This document shows positions 10,365 to 19,234 of a stretch of DNA of 64,000 nucleotides, piece after piece; the stretch's first letter is position 1; every line of letters begins with the position of its first letter. Both the position numbers and the translations under genes were made by a program. The stretch is from Streptosporangium canum (GTDB lineage: Bacteria; Actinomycetota; Actinomycetes; Streptosporangiales; Streptosporangiaceae): contig NZ_FOQY01000021.1 in the NCBI RefSeq assembly GCF_900113865.1, forward strand, positions 1-64,000, written 5' to 3'. The notes under the pieces are model-generated. The model saw nothing but the letters and a program-made list of their open reading frames with translations, was not told the origin of the DNA and searched no databases.

Positions 10365-11261
10365 ATGACGATTGCCGCCGGAAGCCCGCTGCTCACCCGG
10401 GCGGCCGAGGCGCTCGGCCATGCCTGCCGGGAGGCCGGGCTGGACAGCGCCGGGTTCACACCGCCGCGCGGCCCCGCCTGCACCGTCTACCACCTGCCCG
10501 CCGAGCGGACGGTGGTACGGCTGGCGCCGGCGACCACGCCGGGCAGGTTCGACCGGCTGGTGACCTCGGTCCGGGTCACGCGCTGGCTGGCGGAGCAGGG
10601 GTTCCCCGCCGTCCGGCCGCTGAACGTCAGGCAGCCGGTCGTCGCGGAGGGATTCCTGGCGACCTTCTGGCACCACGAGGAGCACATCGGGCCGCCGCCC
10701 GATCCGGCGCAGCTGGGACCCCTGCTGCGCCGGCTGCACGCTCTGCCGCCCGTGCCGTTCGAGCTGCCGGCCCACGACCCCTTCGGCGCGGTGCGCCGGG
10801 CGATCCTGGCCGGCCGCACGCTCGGCGAGGACGACCGCGGCTGGCTGCTCGAACGCTGCGACAGGCTCGCCGGGACCTGCTACGAGCGGCTGGAGTTCGC
10901 TCTGCCGTACGGGCTCACCCATGGCGACGCCCACCGCGGGAACATGATCCGCACCCGTGACGGCTTCCTGCTGTGCGACTGGGACGGGGTGTGCGCCGGG
11001 CCGCGGGAGATCGACCTGATCCCGACCCTGCAGGGGATCCGGTTCGGGCTGACCGAGCGGCAGCGGTCCAATTTCAGCGAGGCCTACGGCTACGACGCGA
11101 CGCGGTGGGAGGGCTATCCGGTGCTGCGGGACATGCGTGAGCTGCAGACCCTCACCGCCGTGCTGCGCGACGCCCACCGTGATCGCAGGGCTCACGACGA
11201 GCTGCGGCACCGGATCGACTCGCTGAGAGCGGGAGACGACCGCCTGTGGCACCCGTTCTAG
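10365..11261 (+). CDS. Aminoglycoside phosphotransferase-family kinase
   Basis: A 298-residue protein kinase-like fold enzyme. The catalytic loop is LTHGDAHRGNM and the metal-binding segment is LLCDWDGVCAGPREIDL, which together define the APH/choline kinase family. The substrate cannot be told; in actinomycetes such genes are often housekeeping small-molecule kinases rather than resistance genes. ATG 10365 follows AGGAGCGGACG. It stands alone between the mre operon and the radical SAM pair, 18 bases before the latter, so it may be cotranscribed with it. Confidence 0.8.
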   Translation: MTIAAGSPLLTRAAEALGHACREAGLDSAGFTPPRGPACTVYHLPAERTVVRLAPATTPGRFDRLVTSVRVTRWLAEQGFPAVRPLNVRQPVVAEGFLATFWHHEEHIGPPPDPAQLGPLLRRLHALPPVPFELPAHDPFGAVRRAILAGRTLGEDDRGWLLERCDRLAGTCYERLEFALPYGLTHGDAHRGNMIRTRDGFLLCDWDGVCAGPREIDLIPTLQGIRFGLTERQRSNFSEAYGYDATRWEGYPVLRDMRELQTLTAVLRDAHRDRRAHDELRHRIDSLRAGDDRLWHPF

Positions 11262-11279
11262 GCGGATAGGCTTGACCAC

Positions 11280-13190
11280 ATGTCTGTCGAGTCATTGTTT
11301 CCCCGCCTGGAAGCGCTTCTGCCCAAGGTGCAGAAGCCGATCCAGTATGTCGGAGGTGAGCTCAACTCGACCGTCAAGGACTGGGACGAGACCACGGTGC
11401 GCTGGGCTCTGATGTACCCGGACGCCTACGAGGTGGGCCTGCCCAACCAGGGCGTGCAGATCCTCTACGAGATCCTCAACGAGATGCCCGAGACGCTGGC
11501 CGAGCGGACCTACGCGGTCTGGCCCGACCTTGAGGCGCTCATGCGCTCCGAGGGCGTCCCCCAGTTCACGGTCGACGCTCACCGGCCGGTGCGGGCGTTC
11601 GATGTGTTCGGGCTGTCGTTCTCGACCGAGCTCGGTTACACCAACATGCTCACCGCGCTGGACCTGGCGGGCATCCCGCTGGAGGCCGCCGACCGGGGTG
11701 AGGACGATCCGATCGTCCTCGCGGGCGGTCACGCCGCCTTCAACCCCGAGCCGGTCGCCGACTTCCTCGACGCCGCGGTCCTGGGCGACGGGGAGCAGAT
11801 CGCCATCGCGATCACCGAGGTCATCCGCGAGTGGAAGGCCGAGGGCTCGCCCGGCGGGCGCGACGAGCTGCTGATGCGGCTGGCCGAGTCCGGCGGGGTC
11901 TACGTGCCCAAGTTCTACGACGTCGACTATCACGCCGACGGCCGGATCCAGCGCGTCGCGCCCAACCGGTCGGGCGTGCCCTGGCGGGTCCACAAGCACA
12001 CCGTCATGGATCTGGACGAGTGGCCCTACCCGAAGAAGCCGCTGGTCCCGCTGGCCGAGACCGTGCACGAGCGGTTCAGCGTGGAGATCTTCCGCGGCTG
12101 CACCCGCGGCTGCCGGTTCTGCCAGGCCGGGATGATCACCAGGCCGGTCCGGGAGCGCTCGATCACCACGATCGGCGACATGGTCGAGGCGGGCGTCAAG
12201 GCGTCCGGGTTCAACGAGGTCGGCCTGCTGTCGCTCTCGTCGGCCGACCACTCCGAGATCGGCGAGGTCGCCAAGGGCCTGGCCGACCGCTACGAGGGCA
12301 CCAACACCTCGCTGTCGCTTCCCTCGACCCGGGTCGACGCCTTCAACATCGACCTGGCCAACGAGTTCTCCCGCAACGGCCGCCGGTCGGGTCTGACGTT
12401 CGCCCCGGAGGGCGGCTCCGAGCGGATGCGCAAGGTGATCAACAAGATGGTCACCGAGGAAGACCTCATCCGGACCGTCACCACCGCCTACACCCAGGGC
12501 TGGCGGCAGGTGAAGCTCTACTTCATGTGTGGTCTGCCCACCGAGGAGGACGCCGACGTCCTCGGCATCGCCGACCTGGCCAAGAAGGTCATCAAGGCGG
12601 GCCGTGAGGCCACCGGGTCACGTGACGTCCGCTGCACGGTCTCCATCGGCGGGTTCGTGCCCAAGCCGCACACCCCGTTCCAGTGGGCGGCCCAGGCCGA
12701 CCACGAGACCGTGGACCGCAGGCTCAAGGCGTTGAAGGACGCCCTGCGCGGCGACAGGGAGTACGGCCGGGCCATCGGCCTGCGCTATCACGACGGCAAG
12801 CCCTCGATCGTGGAGGGCATGCTCTCCCGGGGCGACCGCCGGGTGGGCAAGGTCATCCGCGCGGTGTGGGAGGGCGGCGGCCGGTTCGACGGCTGGAGCG
12901 AGCACTTCTCCTACCAGCGCTGGATGGAGGCGGCGGCCGAGGCCGGCGTCGACGTCGACTGGTACACCACGCGCGAGCGCGAGGAGAACGAGATCCTGCC
13001 CTGGGACCACCTCGACGCCGGCCTCGACCGCGAGTGGCTCTGGCAGGACTGGCAGGACGCCGTCAACGACGTCGAGGTCGAGGACTGCCGCTGGACGCCG
13101 TGCTACGACTGCGGCGTCTGCCCCACCATGGGCACCGAGATCCAGATCGGGCCCACCGGGAAGAAGCTGCTGCCACTGACGGTTGTCTGA
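11280..13190 (+). CDS. Radical SAM protein with B12-binding-like N-terminus (TIGR03960 family)
   Basis: The 636-residue product has an N-terminal cobalamin-binding-like domain (about 40-190) and a radical SAM core with the cluster motif Cys274-x3-Cys278-x2-Cys281 (GCTRGCRFCQAG). It ends in a Cys-rich tail, CRWTPCYDCGVC, which could hold a second cluster. The reaction is not established for this family. It is regularly followed by a TIGR03936 gene and RNase E/G in actinomycetes, exactly as here. ATG 11280 is preceded by GGCGGATAGG, a weak ribosome binding site. Confidence 0.9.
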   Translation: MSVESLFPRLEALLPKVQKPIQYVGGELNSTVKDWDETTVRWALMYPDAYEVGLPNQGVQILYEILNEMPETLAERTYAVWPDLEALMRSEGVPQFTVDAHRPVRAFDVFGLSFSTELGYTNMLTALDLAGIPLEAADRGEDDPIVLAGGHAAFNPEPVADFLDAAVLGDGEQIAIAITEVIREWKAEGSPGGRDELLMRLAESGGVYVPKFYDVDYHADGRIQRVAPNRSGVPWRVHKHTVMDLDEWPYPKKPLVPLAETVHERFSVEIFRGCTRGCRFCQAGMITRPVRERSITTIGDMVEAGVKASGFNEVGLLSLSSADHSEIGEVAKGLADRYEGTNTSLSLPSTRVDAFNIDLANEFSRNGRRSGLTFAPEGGSERMRKVINKMVTEEDLIRTVTTAYTQGWRQVKLYFMCGLPTEEDADVLGIADLAKKVIKAGREATGSRDVRCTVSIGGFVPKPHTPFQWAAQADHETVDRRLKALKDALRGDREYGRAIGLRYHDGKPSIVEGMLSRGDRRVGKVIRAVWEGGGRFDGWSEHFSYQRWMEAAAEAGVDVDWYTTREREENEILPWDHLDAGLDREWLWQDWQDAVNDVEVEDCRWTPCYDCGVCPTMGTEIQIGPTGKKLLPLTVV

Positions 13191-13218
13191 GATAGGCCGT
13201 GCGTGAGCACGGCCTATC
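13191..13218. terminator. Perfect hairpin between the two radical SAM family genes
   Basis: A perfect 12-bp stem GATAGGCCGTGC / GCACGGCCTATC closes on GTGA, starting right after the upstream stop codon. There is no T tract. It could terminate, attenuate or stabilise the upstream mRNA. Confidence 0.65.
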
Positions 13219-13293
13219 CTGAACTGACGACCACGACTTGGGAAGGACGACACCACCCTGAAACCCGCTCCCGATGGGCCTCCGCCCGCGCCC

Positions 13294-14073
13294 GTGGCGC
13301 AGCGCCTGCGTGTTCGCTACGCCAAGCGCGGACGCCTGCGTTTCACCAGCCACCGTGACATCTCCCGGGCCGTGGAACGCGCGGTCCGGCGCGCCGACGT
13401 GCCGGTGGCGTTCAGCGCGGGCTTCTCACCCCACCCCAGGATCTCCTATGTGGGCGCGGCCGCACCCACCGGAGTCGCCAGCGAGGCCGAATACCTCGAG
13501 ATCGGCGTGACGCGAGAGTGTGATCCCGACCGGTTCCGTGCCGCGTTGGACGCCTCCCTCCCACACGGTCTCGACGTGCTCGACGTCGTCGAGGCGGGCG
13601 CCGGCAGCCTGGCCGACCGGCTGGAGTGCTCGGCGTGGGAGATCCGGCTGCCGGAGGCCGACCCCACCCTCGCCAGGGTGGCGGTCGAGCGGTTCATCAC
13701 CACCGAGCGAGTCGAAGTGGAGCGCCTCACCAAAAAGGGGCCGCGCCGCTTCGATGCGCGAGAGGCGGTGCTGAGCCTTGAGGTTATTGAGGGAACTGAG
13801 ACAACAGCAGGTCAGGCGTCCAGTCAGCCATGTGTCATACTTCGCATGGTTGTACGGCACGCAACTCCTGCCGTTCGACCCGACGACGTTCTTACTGGAT
13901 TGCGTCTTGTGGCTGACTTCGCGCCGCCGGTGCCCCCCGAGGTGACCAGGCTGGCGCAGGGCCCGCTGGACGTGCGCACCGGTAAGCCCGCCGATCCGTT
14001 CGACCTGGACCGCGACAGTACGCGCGGCGGCGAAACGGAACCGGTGGGCCAGTACGTCGGCGGCGACCTATAG
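13294..14073 (+). CDS. TIGR03936 family radical-SAM-associated protein
   Basis: A 259-residue protein with the family's N-terminal signature RLRVRYAKRGRLRFTSHRD (about 4-22) followed by FSAGFSPHPRISY. It is the usual partner of the upstream TIGR03960 protein; function unknown, sometimes found fused to it. The start is uncertain. GTG 13294 has no visible ribosome binding site, while an in-frame CTG at 13258 lies 8 bases after GGAAGGACGA and would add twelve Pro-rich residues. The GC content and codon use match its neighbours except for a more AT-rich patch around 13780-13910. Confidence 0.85.
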   Translation: MAQRLRVRYAKRGRLRFTSHRDISRAVERAVRRADVPVAFSAGFSPHPRISYVGAAAPTGVASEAEYLEIGVTRECDPDRFRAALDASLPHGLDVLDVVEAGAGSLADRLECSAWEIRLPEADPTLARVAVERFITTERVEVERLTKKGPRRFDAREAVLSLEVIEGTETTAGQASSQPCVILRMVVRHATPAVRPDDVLTGLRLVADFAPPVPPEVTRLAQGPLDVRTGKPADPFDLDRDSTRGGETEPVGQYVGGDL

Positions 14074-14080
14074 GACTTGG

Positions 14081-14151
14081 CGCCGGGCTCAGGCCCGGCG
14101 TACAGCGAGAGACGAGAGCTCCCGCGCGGCGCGGAGACGCGCCCGGGAGCT
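14081..14151 (+). promoter_or_regulatory. Structured leader upstream of rne/rng
   Basis: Two hairpins occupy the 95-bp gap before the RNase gene. The first is CGCCGGGC / GCCCGGCG with a TCAG loop (14081-14100). The second is longer, with outer arms AGCTCCCG (14117-14124) and CGGGAGCT (14144-14151). RNase E is known in enterobacteria to autoregulate through its own leader; that this leader does so is an inference. Confidence 0.45.
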
Positions 14152-14168
14152 GACGGGAGAGCGCCCGC

Positions 14169-16922
14169 ATGCTCGACAACGAGCCCGATGTCGGGGCCAA
14201 TGGCCCTGGCGGGGACATGACGGAGAAGACAGAGCCGACGCGCCGTCGGCGGGCCGCCAGCCGGCCCGCCGGGCCGCCGCCGGAGGACCCGGAGCCCGCG
14301 CCACAGGTGGTGGCGGCCGTGGCACAGCCCTCCGCGCCGGTGGCGACGGAGCCCGAGACCGCAGTGGAGCCCGAGGCTCCCGCGGCGACCGCCGGACCTG
14401 AGCCCGAGACGGCTCAGGAGCCGGCGCCCAAGCGCGCCACCCGGCGCAAGGCGGCCACGACGGCCTCCACGACGCCCGCCCGGCGCAGCCGCGCGAAGAA
14501 GGCGGATCCCGAGCCGGTCGCCGAGGCCGCCCCCGAGGAGGCTCCCGCGCCGGTCGTGGAGACCGCTCCCGAGCCGGCGGCGGAGGAGGCCCCCGCGCCG
14601 GTCAAGCGCAGCCGTACCCGCAGGAAGGCCGTCCAGCAGGACGTGCCGGCCGAGCCGGAGCCGGTCGAGGCCGAGCCGGTCGCCGACATCAGCACGGCCG
14701 AGGCCGAGGAGGTCGCGGCGGCGCTGCTGCTCGCGATGCCCGTCGACGAGGCGCTGGACGACGAGCCCGCCGGTGAGGATGTCGTCGAGGAACGGCCGGG
14801 GCTGTTCGTCGACCCGTTCGGACTGGCCGCCCAGGAGCGTGCCGAGGTCCCCTCGGTGACCTTCCAGGCTCCCGCCGCGGTGTTCCAGCCGCTGTTCCAG
14901 GCTCCCGACCCGCACCGGGCCGAGCAGCCCGCGGCCCGCACCGCTCCGGCGCAGCAGCAGCCCGCCCTGGTGCAGCAGCCCGAGCCGGAGCCCGCCGAGG
15001 TCGAGGCCGAGACCGCCGAAGAGCCCGAGGACGACGACACCGAGAGCGACGATGAGGCCGGTGGCCGGCGCCGCCGCCGCCGCAGGGGCGGTCGCGGCCG
15101 GGGCAAGACCCGCGAGCTGGACGAGTCCGAGGACGACGACTCCGACCAGTCCGAGGACGCGACGGCGTCCGAGGCCGAGCAGGACGATGACGAGGGCGGC
15201 AGCTCGCGCCGTCGCCGCCGCCGTCGCCGCAGGGGCACCGAGGAGGCCGGCGAGGTCCAGGACGACCCGCCGAACACCGTGGTGCGCATCCGCGCGCCCC
15301 GCGCCGGGCGCAGCACCTCGGTGGACGAGGTGCAGAGTGTGCGCGGTTCGACCCGCCTGGAGGCCAAGAAGCAGCGCCGCCGCGAGGGGCGCGAGCTCGG
15401 CCGGAGGCGTCCGCCGATCATCACCGAGTCGGAGTTCCTGGCCCGCCGGGAGTCCGTCGAGCGGGTGATGGTGGTCCGCCGTACCGGCGGCCGGACCCAG
15501 ATCGCGGTGATGGAGGACGGCGTCCTCGTCGAGCACTACGTCAACCGCGAGGCGAGCCAGTCCTACGTGGGCAACGTCTACCTCGGCAAGGTGCAGAACG
15601 TCCTGCCGAGCATGGAGGCGGCGTTCGTCGACATCGGCAAGGGCCGCAACGCGGTGCTGTACGCCGGTGAGGTCAACTTCGACACCGCGGGGCTGGAGGG
15701 TCAGCCCAAGCGGATCGAGGTGGCGCTGAAGTCCGGCCAGTCGGTGCTGGTTCAGGTCACCAAGGACCCGATGGGGCACAAGGGCGCGCGGCTCACCTCG
15801 CAGATCAGCCTTCCCGGCCGTTACCTGGTCTACGTGCCCGACGGCTCGATGACCGGAATCAGCCGCAAGCTCCCCGACAAGGAGCGCACCCGTCTCAAGA
15901 GCATCCTGAAGAAGGTGATGCCGGAGAACGCCGGGGTCATCGTCCGCACGGCCGCCGAGGGCGCGTCGGAGGAGGAGCTCGGCCGTGACGTGGCCAGGCT
16001 GTCGGCCCAGTGGGAGAACATCCAGCGCAAGGCCAAGTCGGCCAGCGCGCCGGAGCTGCTGTCCTCCGAGCCGGACCTGACCGTCCGGGTGGTCCGCGAC
16101 GTCTTCAACGAGGACTTCACCTCGCTGGTCGTGGCGGGCGACGACGTGTGGGAGACGGTTGACGAGTACGTCCGCTATGTCGCACCGCACCTGGCCGACC
16201 GGCTCTCCCGGTGGGAGGACGGCGCCGACGTCTTCGCCGCCTACCGGATCGACGAGCAGATCGCCAAGGCCATGGAGCGCAAGGTCTGGCTGCCCAGCGG
16301 AGGCTCGCTGGTGATCGACCGGACCGAGGCCATGACCGTGGTCGACGTCAACACCGGCAAGTTCACCGGTCAGGGCGGCAACCTCGAGGAGACCGTCACC
16401 CGCAACAACCTGGAGGCGGCCGAGGAGATCGTCCGCCAGCTCAGGCTGCGGGACATCGGCGGCATCATCGTCATCGACTTCATCGACATGGTGCTGGAGA
16501 ACAACCGGGACCTGGTGCTGCGGCGGCTGCTGGAGTGCCTGGCCCGCGACCGGACCAAGCACCAGGTCGCGGAGGTCACCTCTCTCGGTCTGGTGCAGAT
16601 GACCCGCAAGCGGGTCGGACAGGGCCTCCTGGAGGCCTTCTCCACCGTCTGTGAGTGCTGCAACGGCCGTGGTCTGCACGTCTCGACCGAGCCGGTCGAG
16701 AGCAAGCCCGAGCCGCGCGGGACCCAGGGCAAGATGGCCGTGGAGAAGGCCGTCGCGGACAAGCTCGGCAAGGACGCCGGCCACGCTGTCGCGGCCGGTG
16801 CGCAGTCCGGCCGTGATACGGTGACCGATGCGCTTGATGACGTCCCGGCAGAGGACGCTCAGGGCATACAGGCTTCCGGCCGGGGGCGGCGACGCTCCCG
16901 CAAGGCCAAGTCGGCCGATTAG
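14169..16922 (+). CDS. rne: Ribonuclease E/G family endoribonuclease
   Basis: Single-strand-specific endonuclease of mRNA decay and rRNA/tRNA processing. The 917-residue product has a long N-terminal low-complexity extension (about 1-420: Ala/Pro/Glu-rich, with Arg-rich blocks near 298-315 and 343-355 and acidic runs). An S1 domain with SYVGNVYLGKVQNVLPSMEA follows, then the catalytic core with VDVNTGKF and IDFIDM carrying the metal-binding Asp residues, and the zinc-link CECCNGRG near 826-833. Actinobacterial enzymes of this family carry their disordered scaffold region at the N-terminus, as here. ATG 14169 is chosen; ATG 14218 is an alternative. Confidence 0.93.
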   Translation: MLDNEPDVGANGPGGDMTEKTEPTRRRRAASRPAGPPPEDPEPAPQVVAAVAQPSAPVATEPETAVEPEAPAATAGPEPETAQEPAPKRATRRKAATTASTTPARRSRAKKADPEPVAEAAPEEAPAPVVETAPEPAAEEAPAPVKRSRTRRKAVQQDVPAEPEPVEAEPVADISTAEAEEVAAALLLAMPVDEALDDEPAGEDVVEERPGLFVDPFGLAAQERAEVPSVTFQAPAAVFQPLFQAPDPHRAEQPAARTAPAQQQPALVQQPEPEPAEVEAETAEEPEDDDTESDDEAGGRRRRRRRGGRGRGKTRELDESEDDDSDQSEDATASEAEQDDDEGGSSRRRRRRRRRGTEEAGEVQDDPPNTVVRIRAPRAGRSTSVDEVQSVRGSTRLEAKKQRRREGRELGRRRPPIITESEFLARRESVERVMVVRRTGGRTQIAVMEDGVLVEHYVNREASQSYVGNVYLGKVQNVLPSMEAAFVDIGKGRNAVLYAGEVNFDTAGLEGQPKRIEVALKSGQSVLVQVTKDPMGHKGARLTSQISLPGRYLVYVPDGSMTGISRKLPDKERTRLKSILKKVMPENAGVIVRTAAEGASEEELGRDVARLSAQWENIQRKAKSASAPELLSSEPDLTVRVVRDVFNEDFTSLVVAGDDVWETVDEYVRYVAPHLADRLSRWEDGADVFAAYRIDEQIAKAMERKVWLPSGGSLVIDRTEAMTVVDVNTGKFTGQGGNLEETVTRNNLEAAEEIVRQLRLRDIGGIIVIDFIDMVLENNRDLVLRRLLECLARDRTKHQVAEVTSLGLVQMTRKRVGQGLLEAFSTVCECCNGRGLHVSTEPVESKPEPRGTQGKMAVEKAVADKLGKDAGHAVAAGAQSGRDTVTDALDDVPAEDAQGIQASGRGRRRSRKAKSAD

Positions 16923-17140
16923 GCCGGCAACCACGTAAGGCCGTGTCGGCCGTCAGGCCGGCAACTCCGACGTTCCGCCCGGTTCGCTCAGGACACCGGT
17001 AATCCGGTACCCTGGTGAACCGGTGCGCTCATGGCGCGCCCTGTTCGCGCGCCTACCTGGTTCGTCGGTCAAATCAGTGACCATAGCCGGATGCGGGGCG
17101 CAGCATCCAGCGAGCAAGTAGTCAGAAGAAGGGTTCCGCG
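16923..17140. other. Intergenic leader region before rplU
   Basis: A 218-bp gap between rne and rplU. It contains short GC-rich inverted repeats (GGCCGTGTCGGCCGTCAGGCC region) and a possible weak promoter near 16983-17013 (TTCGCT, 19-bp spacing, TACCCT). The sequence downstream of about 17060 would form an L21 mRNA leader. No gene is supported. Confidence 0.4.
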
Positions 17141-17443
17141 GTGTACGCGATCGTTCGTTGCGGCGGCAGGCAGCAGAAGGTCTCCGTCGGTGACGTCCTC
17201 GAGGTGGACAAGGTCGCCGGCGAGGTCGGTTCCACGGTTTCGCTGCCGACGGTGCTCGTCGTCAACGATGGCGACGTGACCACCGAGGCGGGCAAGTTCA
17301 CGGTTGCCGCCGAGATTCTCGGTGAGACCAAGGGTCCGAAGATCCGGATCCTGAAGTACAAGAACAAGTCCGGCTACAAGAAGCGCCAGGGTCACCGCCA
17401 GCGTTACACGCAGGTGAAGATCACCGGCATCGACCAGGCCTGA
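17141..17443 (+). CDS. rplU: 50S ribosomal protein L21
   Basis: A 100-residue 23S rRNA-binding protein. It begins [18 protein letters not shown] and has the C-terminal [21 protein letters not shown] signature region of L21. The length matches the family. GTG start at 17141 with AGAAGAAGGG upstream. It is followed after 19 bases by rpmA, the universal pairing. Confidence 0.97.
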   Translation: MYAIVRCGGRQQKVSVGDVLEVDKVAGEVGSTVSLPTVLVVNDGDVTTEAGKFTVAAEILGETKGPKIRILKYKNKSGYKKRQGHRQRYTQVKITGIDQA

Positions 17444-17462
17444 GTTTCGGGAGTTTTGCGAG

Positions 17463-17720
17463 ATGGCACACAAGAAGGGCGCGTCGTCCACTCGGAACGG
17501 GCGTGACTCCAACGCACAGCGGCTTGGCGTGAAGCGCTTCGGCGGCCAGCTGGTCAACGCCGGTGAGATCATCGTCCGCCAGCGTGGCACCCACTTCCAC
17601 CCCGGCGACAACGTCGGCCGCGGTGGCGATGACACGCTGTTCGCGCTGGCCGCCGGCCACGTGCAGTTCGGTGTCAAGCGCGGTCGCCGCGCGGTGAGCA
17701 TCGTCCCGGTCGCGGAGTAG
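17463..17720 (+). CDS. rpmA: 50S ribosomal protein L27
   Basis: An 85-residue ribosomal protein whose N-terminal tail reaches the peptidyl transferase centre. It begins [16 protein letters not shown] and contains [13 protein letters not shown], both diagnostic. There is no extra N-terminal cleavage sequence of the Firmicute type. It is cotranscribed with rplU; a terminator hairpin follows before obgE. Confidence 0.97.
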   Translation: MAHKKGASSTRNGRDSNAQRLGVKRFGGQLVNAGEIIVRQRGTHFHPGDNVGRGGDDTLFALAAGHVQFGVKRGRRAVSIVPVAE

Positions 17721-17744
17721 ATCCGCACCGACAGACGTCAACGG

Positions 17745-17777
17745 CAGGGGTGGATCGCATACAGCGGTCCACCCCTG
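17745..17777 (+). terminator. Hairpin after rpmA
   Basis: A 10-bp stem CAGGGGTGGA / TCCACCCCTG with a 13-base loop, followed by TTGGTGTTG, lies between rpmA and obgE. Confidence 0.65.
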
Positions 17778-17825
17778 TTGGTGTTGTAAGCGGGTGTTCC
17801 CGCAGATGGGGGTAGGAGGGCAGAC

Positions 17826-19178
17826 ATGCCGGACTTTGTGGACCAGGTGGTCCTGCACATCAAGGCCGGTGACGGGGGACATGGCTGCGCCTCTGTGCAT
17901 CGGGAGAAGTTCAAGCCGCTGGGCGGCCCCGACGGCGGCAACGGCGGCCGCGGCGGCGACGTGATCCTGGAGGTCGACCCCAACACCGCCACGCTGCTGG
18001 AATACCATCGCCGCCCGCACCGCAAGGCAGACAACGGCAGGCAGGGCTCGGGCGCCAACCGCGACGGCGCCAACGGCGGCGACATCATCCTCGCGGTGCC
18101 CGACGGCACCGTGGTCAAGGACGCCGTCAGCGGCGAGGTCCTGATCGACCTGGTCGGCGCCGGCACCCGCTACGTGCTCGCCGAAGGCGGCCACGGCGGG
18201 CTCGGCAACGCGGCCCTGGCCTCGGCCAAGCGCAAGGCCCCCGGCTTCGCGCTGCTCGGCGAGCCCGGCGACGAGCTCGACGTGATGCTGGAGATGAAGA
18301 GCGTCGCGGACGTGGCGCTGGTGGGCTTCCCGAGCGCGGGCAAGTCCTCCCTCATCGCCGCCCTCTCCGCGGCCCGGCCGAAGATCGCCGACTACCCGTT
18401 CACCACCCTGGTGCCCAACCTCGGCGTGGTGACCGCGGGAGACACCATCTTCACCGTCGCCGACGTGCCCGGCCTCATTCCGGGCGCGTCGGAGGGCAAG
18501 GGGCTGGGTCACGAGTTCCTGCGCCACGTCGAGCGGTGCAACACACTCGTCCACGTGATCGACTGCGCCACCATGGAGCCCGGCCGCGACCCGATCAGCG
18601 ACTACGAGGCCATCGAGGCCGAGCTGAAGGCGTACGGCAAGCTGGAGGACCGTCCCCGTCTGGCGGTGCTCAACAAGGCCGACGTGCCCGACGCCCGCGA
18701 GCTGGCCGAGATCGTCCGGCCGATGCTGGAGGAACGGGGTCTGCGGGTCTTCTCGATCTCCGCGGCCACCCACGAGGGCCTCAAGGAGCTGACCTACGCC
18801 ATGGGTGAGATGGTCGCCGCCGCCCGGGCCGCCGCGCCCGTGGTCGAGCCGACCCGCCTGGTCATCAAGCCCAAGCAGCTCGGCGACACCGGCTTCACCG
18901 TGCGCAGGGTCGACGACAACACCTTCCAGGTCACCGGGGTCAAGCCGGAGCGGTGGATCCGCCAGACCGACTTCACCAACGACGAGGCCGTCGGCTACCT
19001 GGCCGACCGGCTGGAGCGGCTCGGCGTCGAGGAGGAGCTCACCAAGGCCGGGGCCACGGCAGGGGCCGAGGTGATCATCGGGTCCATGGAGAACGGCTAC
19101 ATCTTCGACTGGCAGCCGACGCTCAACGCGGAGGCCGTCCACCAGGGGCCGCGCGGCTCGGACAACCGGCTCGGATAA
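17826..19178 (+). CDS. obgE: GTPase Obg
   Basis: Ribosome-associated GTPase acting in large-subunit maturation and growth control. The 450-residue product has the glycine-rich Obg fold (about 2-155), a G domain with G1 [10 protein letters not shown] (167-176), the [11 protein letters not shown]3 and NKAD G4, and a C-terminal OCT domain that is usual in Gram-positive bacteria. ATG 17826 follows GGTAGGAGG. The rplU-rpmA-obgE order is conserved widely. Confidence 0.96.
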   Translation: MPDFVDQVVLHIKAGDGGHGCASVHREKFKPLGGPDGGNGGRGGDVILEVDPNTATLLEYHRRPHRKADNGRQGSGANRDGANGGDIILAVPDGTVVKDAVSGEVLIDLVGAGTRYVLAEGGHGGLGNAALASAKRKAPGFALLGEPGDELDVMLEMKSVADVALVGFPSAGKSSLIAALSAARPKIADYPFTTLVPNLGVVTAGDTIFTVADVPGLIPGASEGKGLGHEFLRHVERCNTLVHVIDCATMEPGRDPISDYEAIEAELKAYGKLEDRPRLAVLNKADVPDARELAEIVRPMLEERGLRVFSISAATHEGLKELTYAMGEMVAAARAAAPVVEPTRLVIKPKQLGDTGFTVRRVDDNTFQVTGVKPERWIRQTDFTNDEAVGYLADRLERLGVEEELTKAGATAGAEVIIGSMENGYIFDWQPTLNAEAVHQGPRGSDNRLG

Positions 19179-19234
19179 CCTGCTCTCTCCTGCAAGCCCC
19201 TGCGAAACCCTGGCTCCCGCGAAAGGTGCGTGTC

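Noticed and set aside
13824..16934. A 1036-codon open frame antisense to the RNase E/G gene.
   Set aside because: It is a mirror of the strongly biased codon use of rne in GC-rich DNA. It has no ribosome binding site, no recognisable domain, and reads as Leu/Gly/Arg/His repeats.
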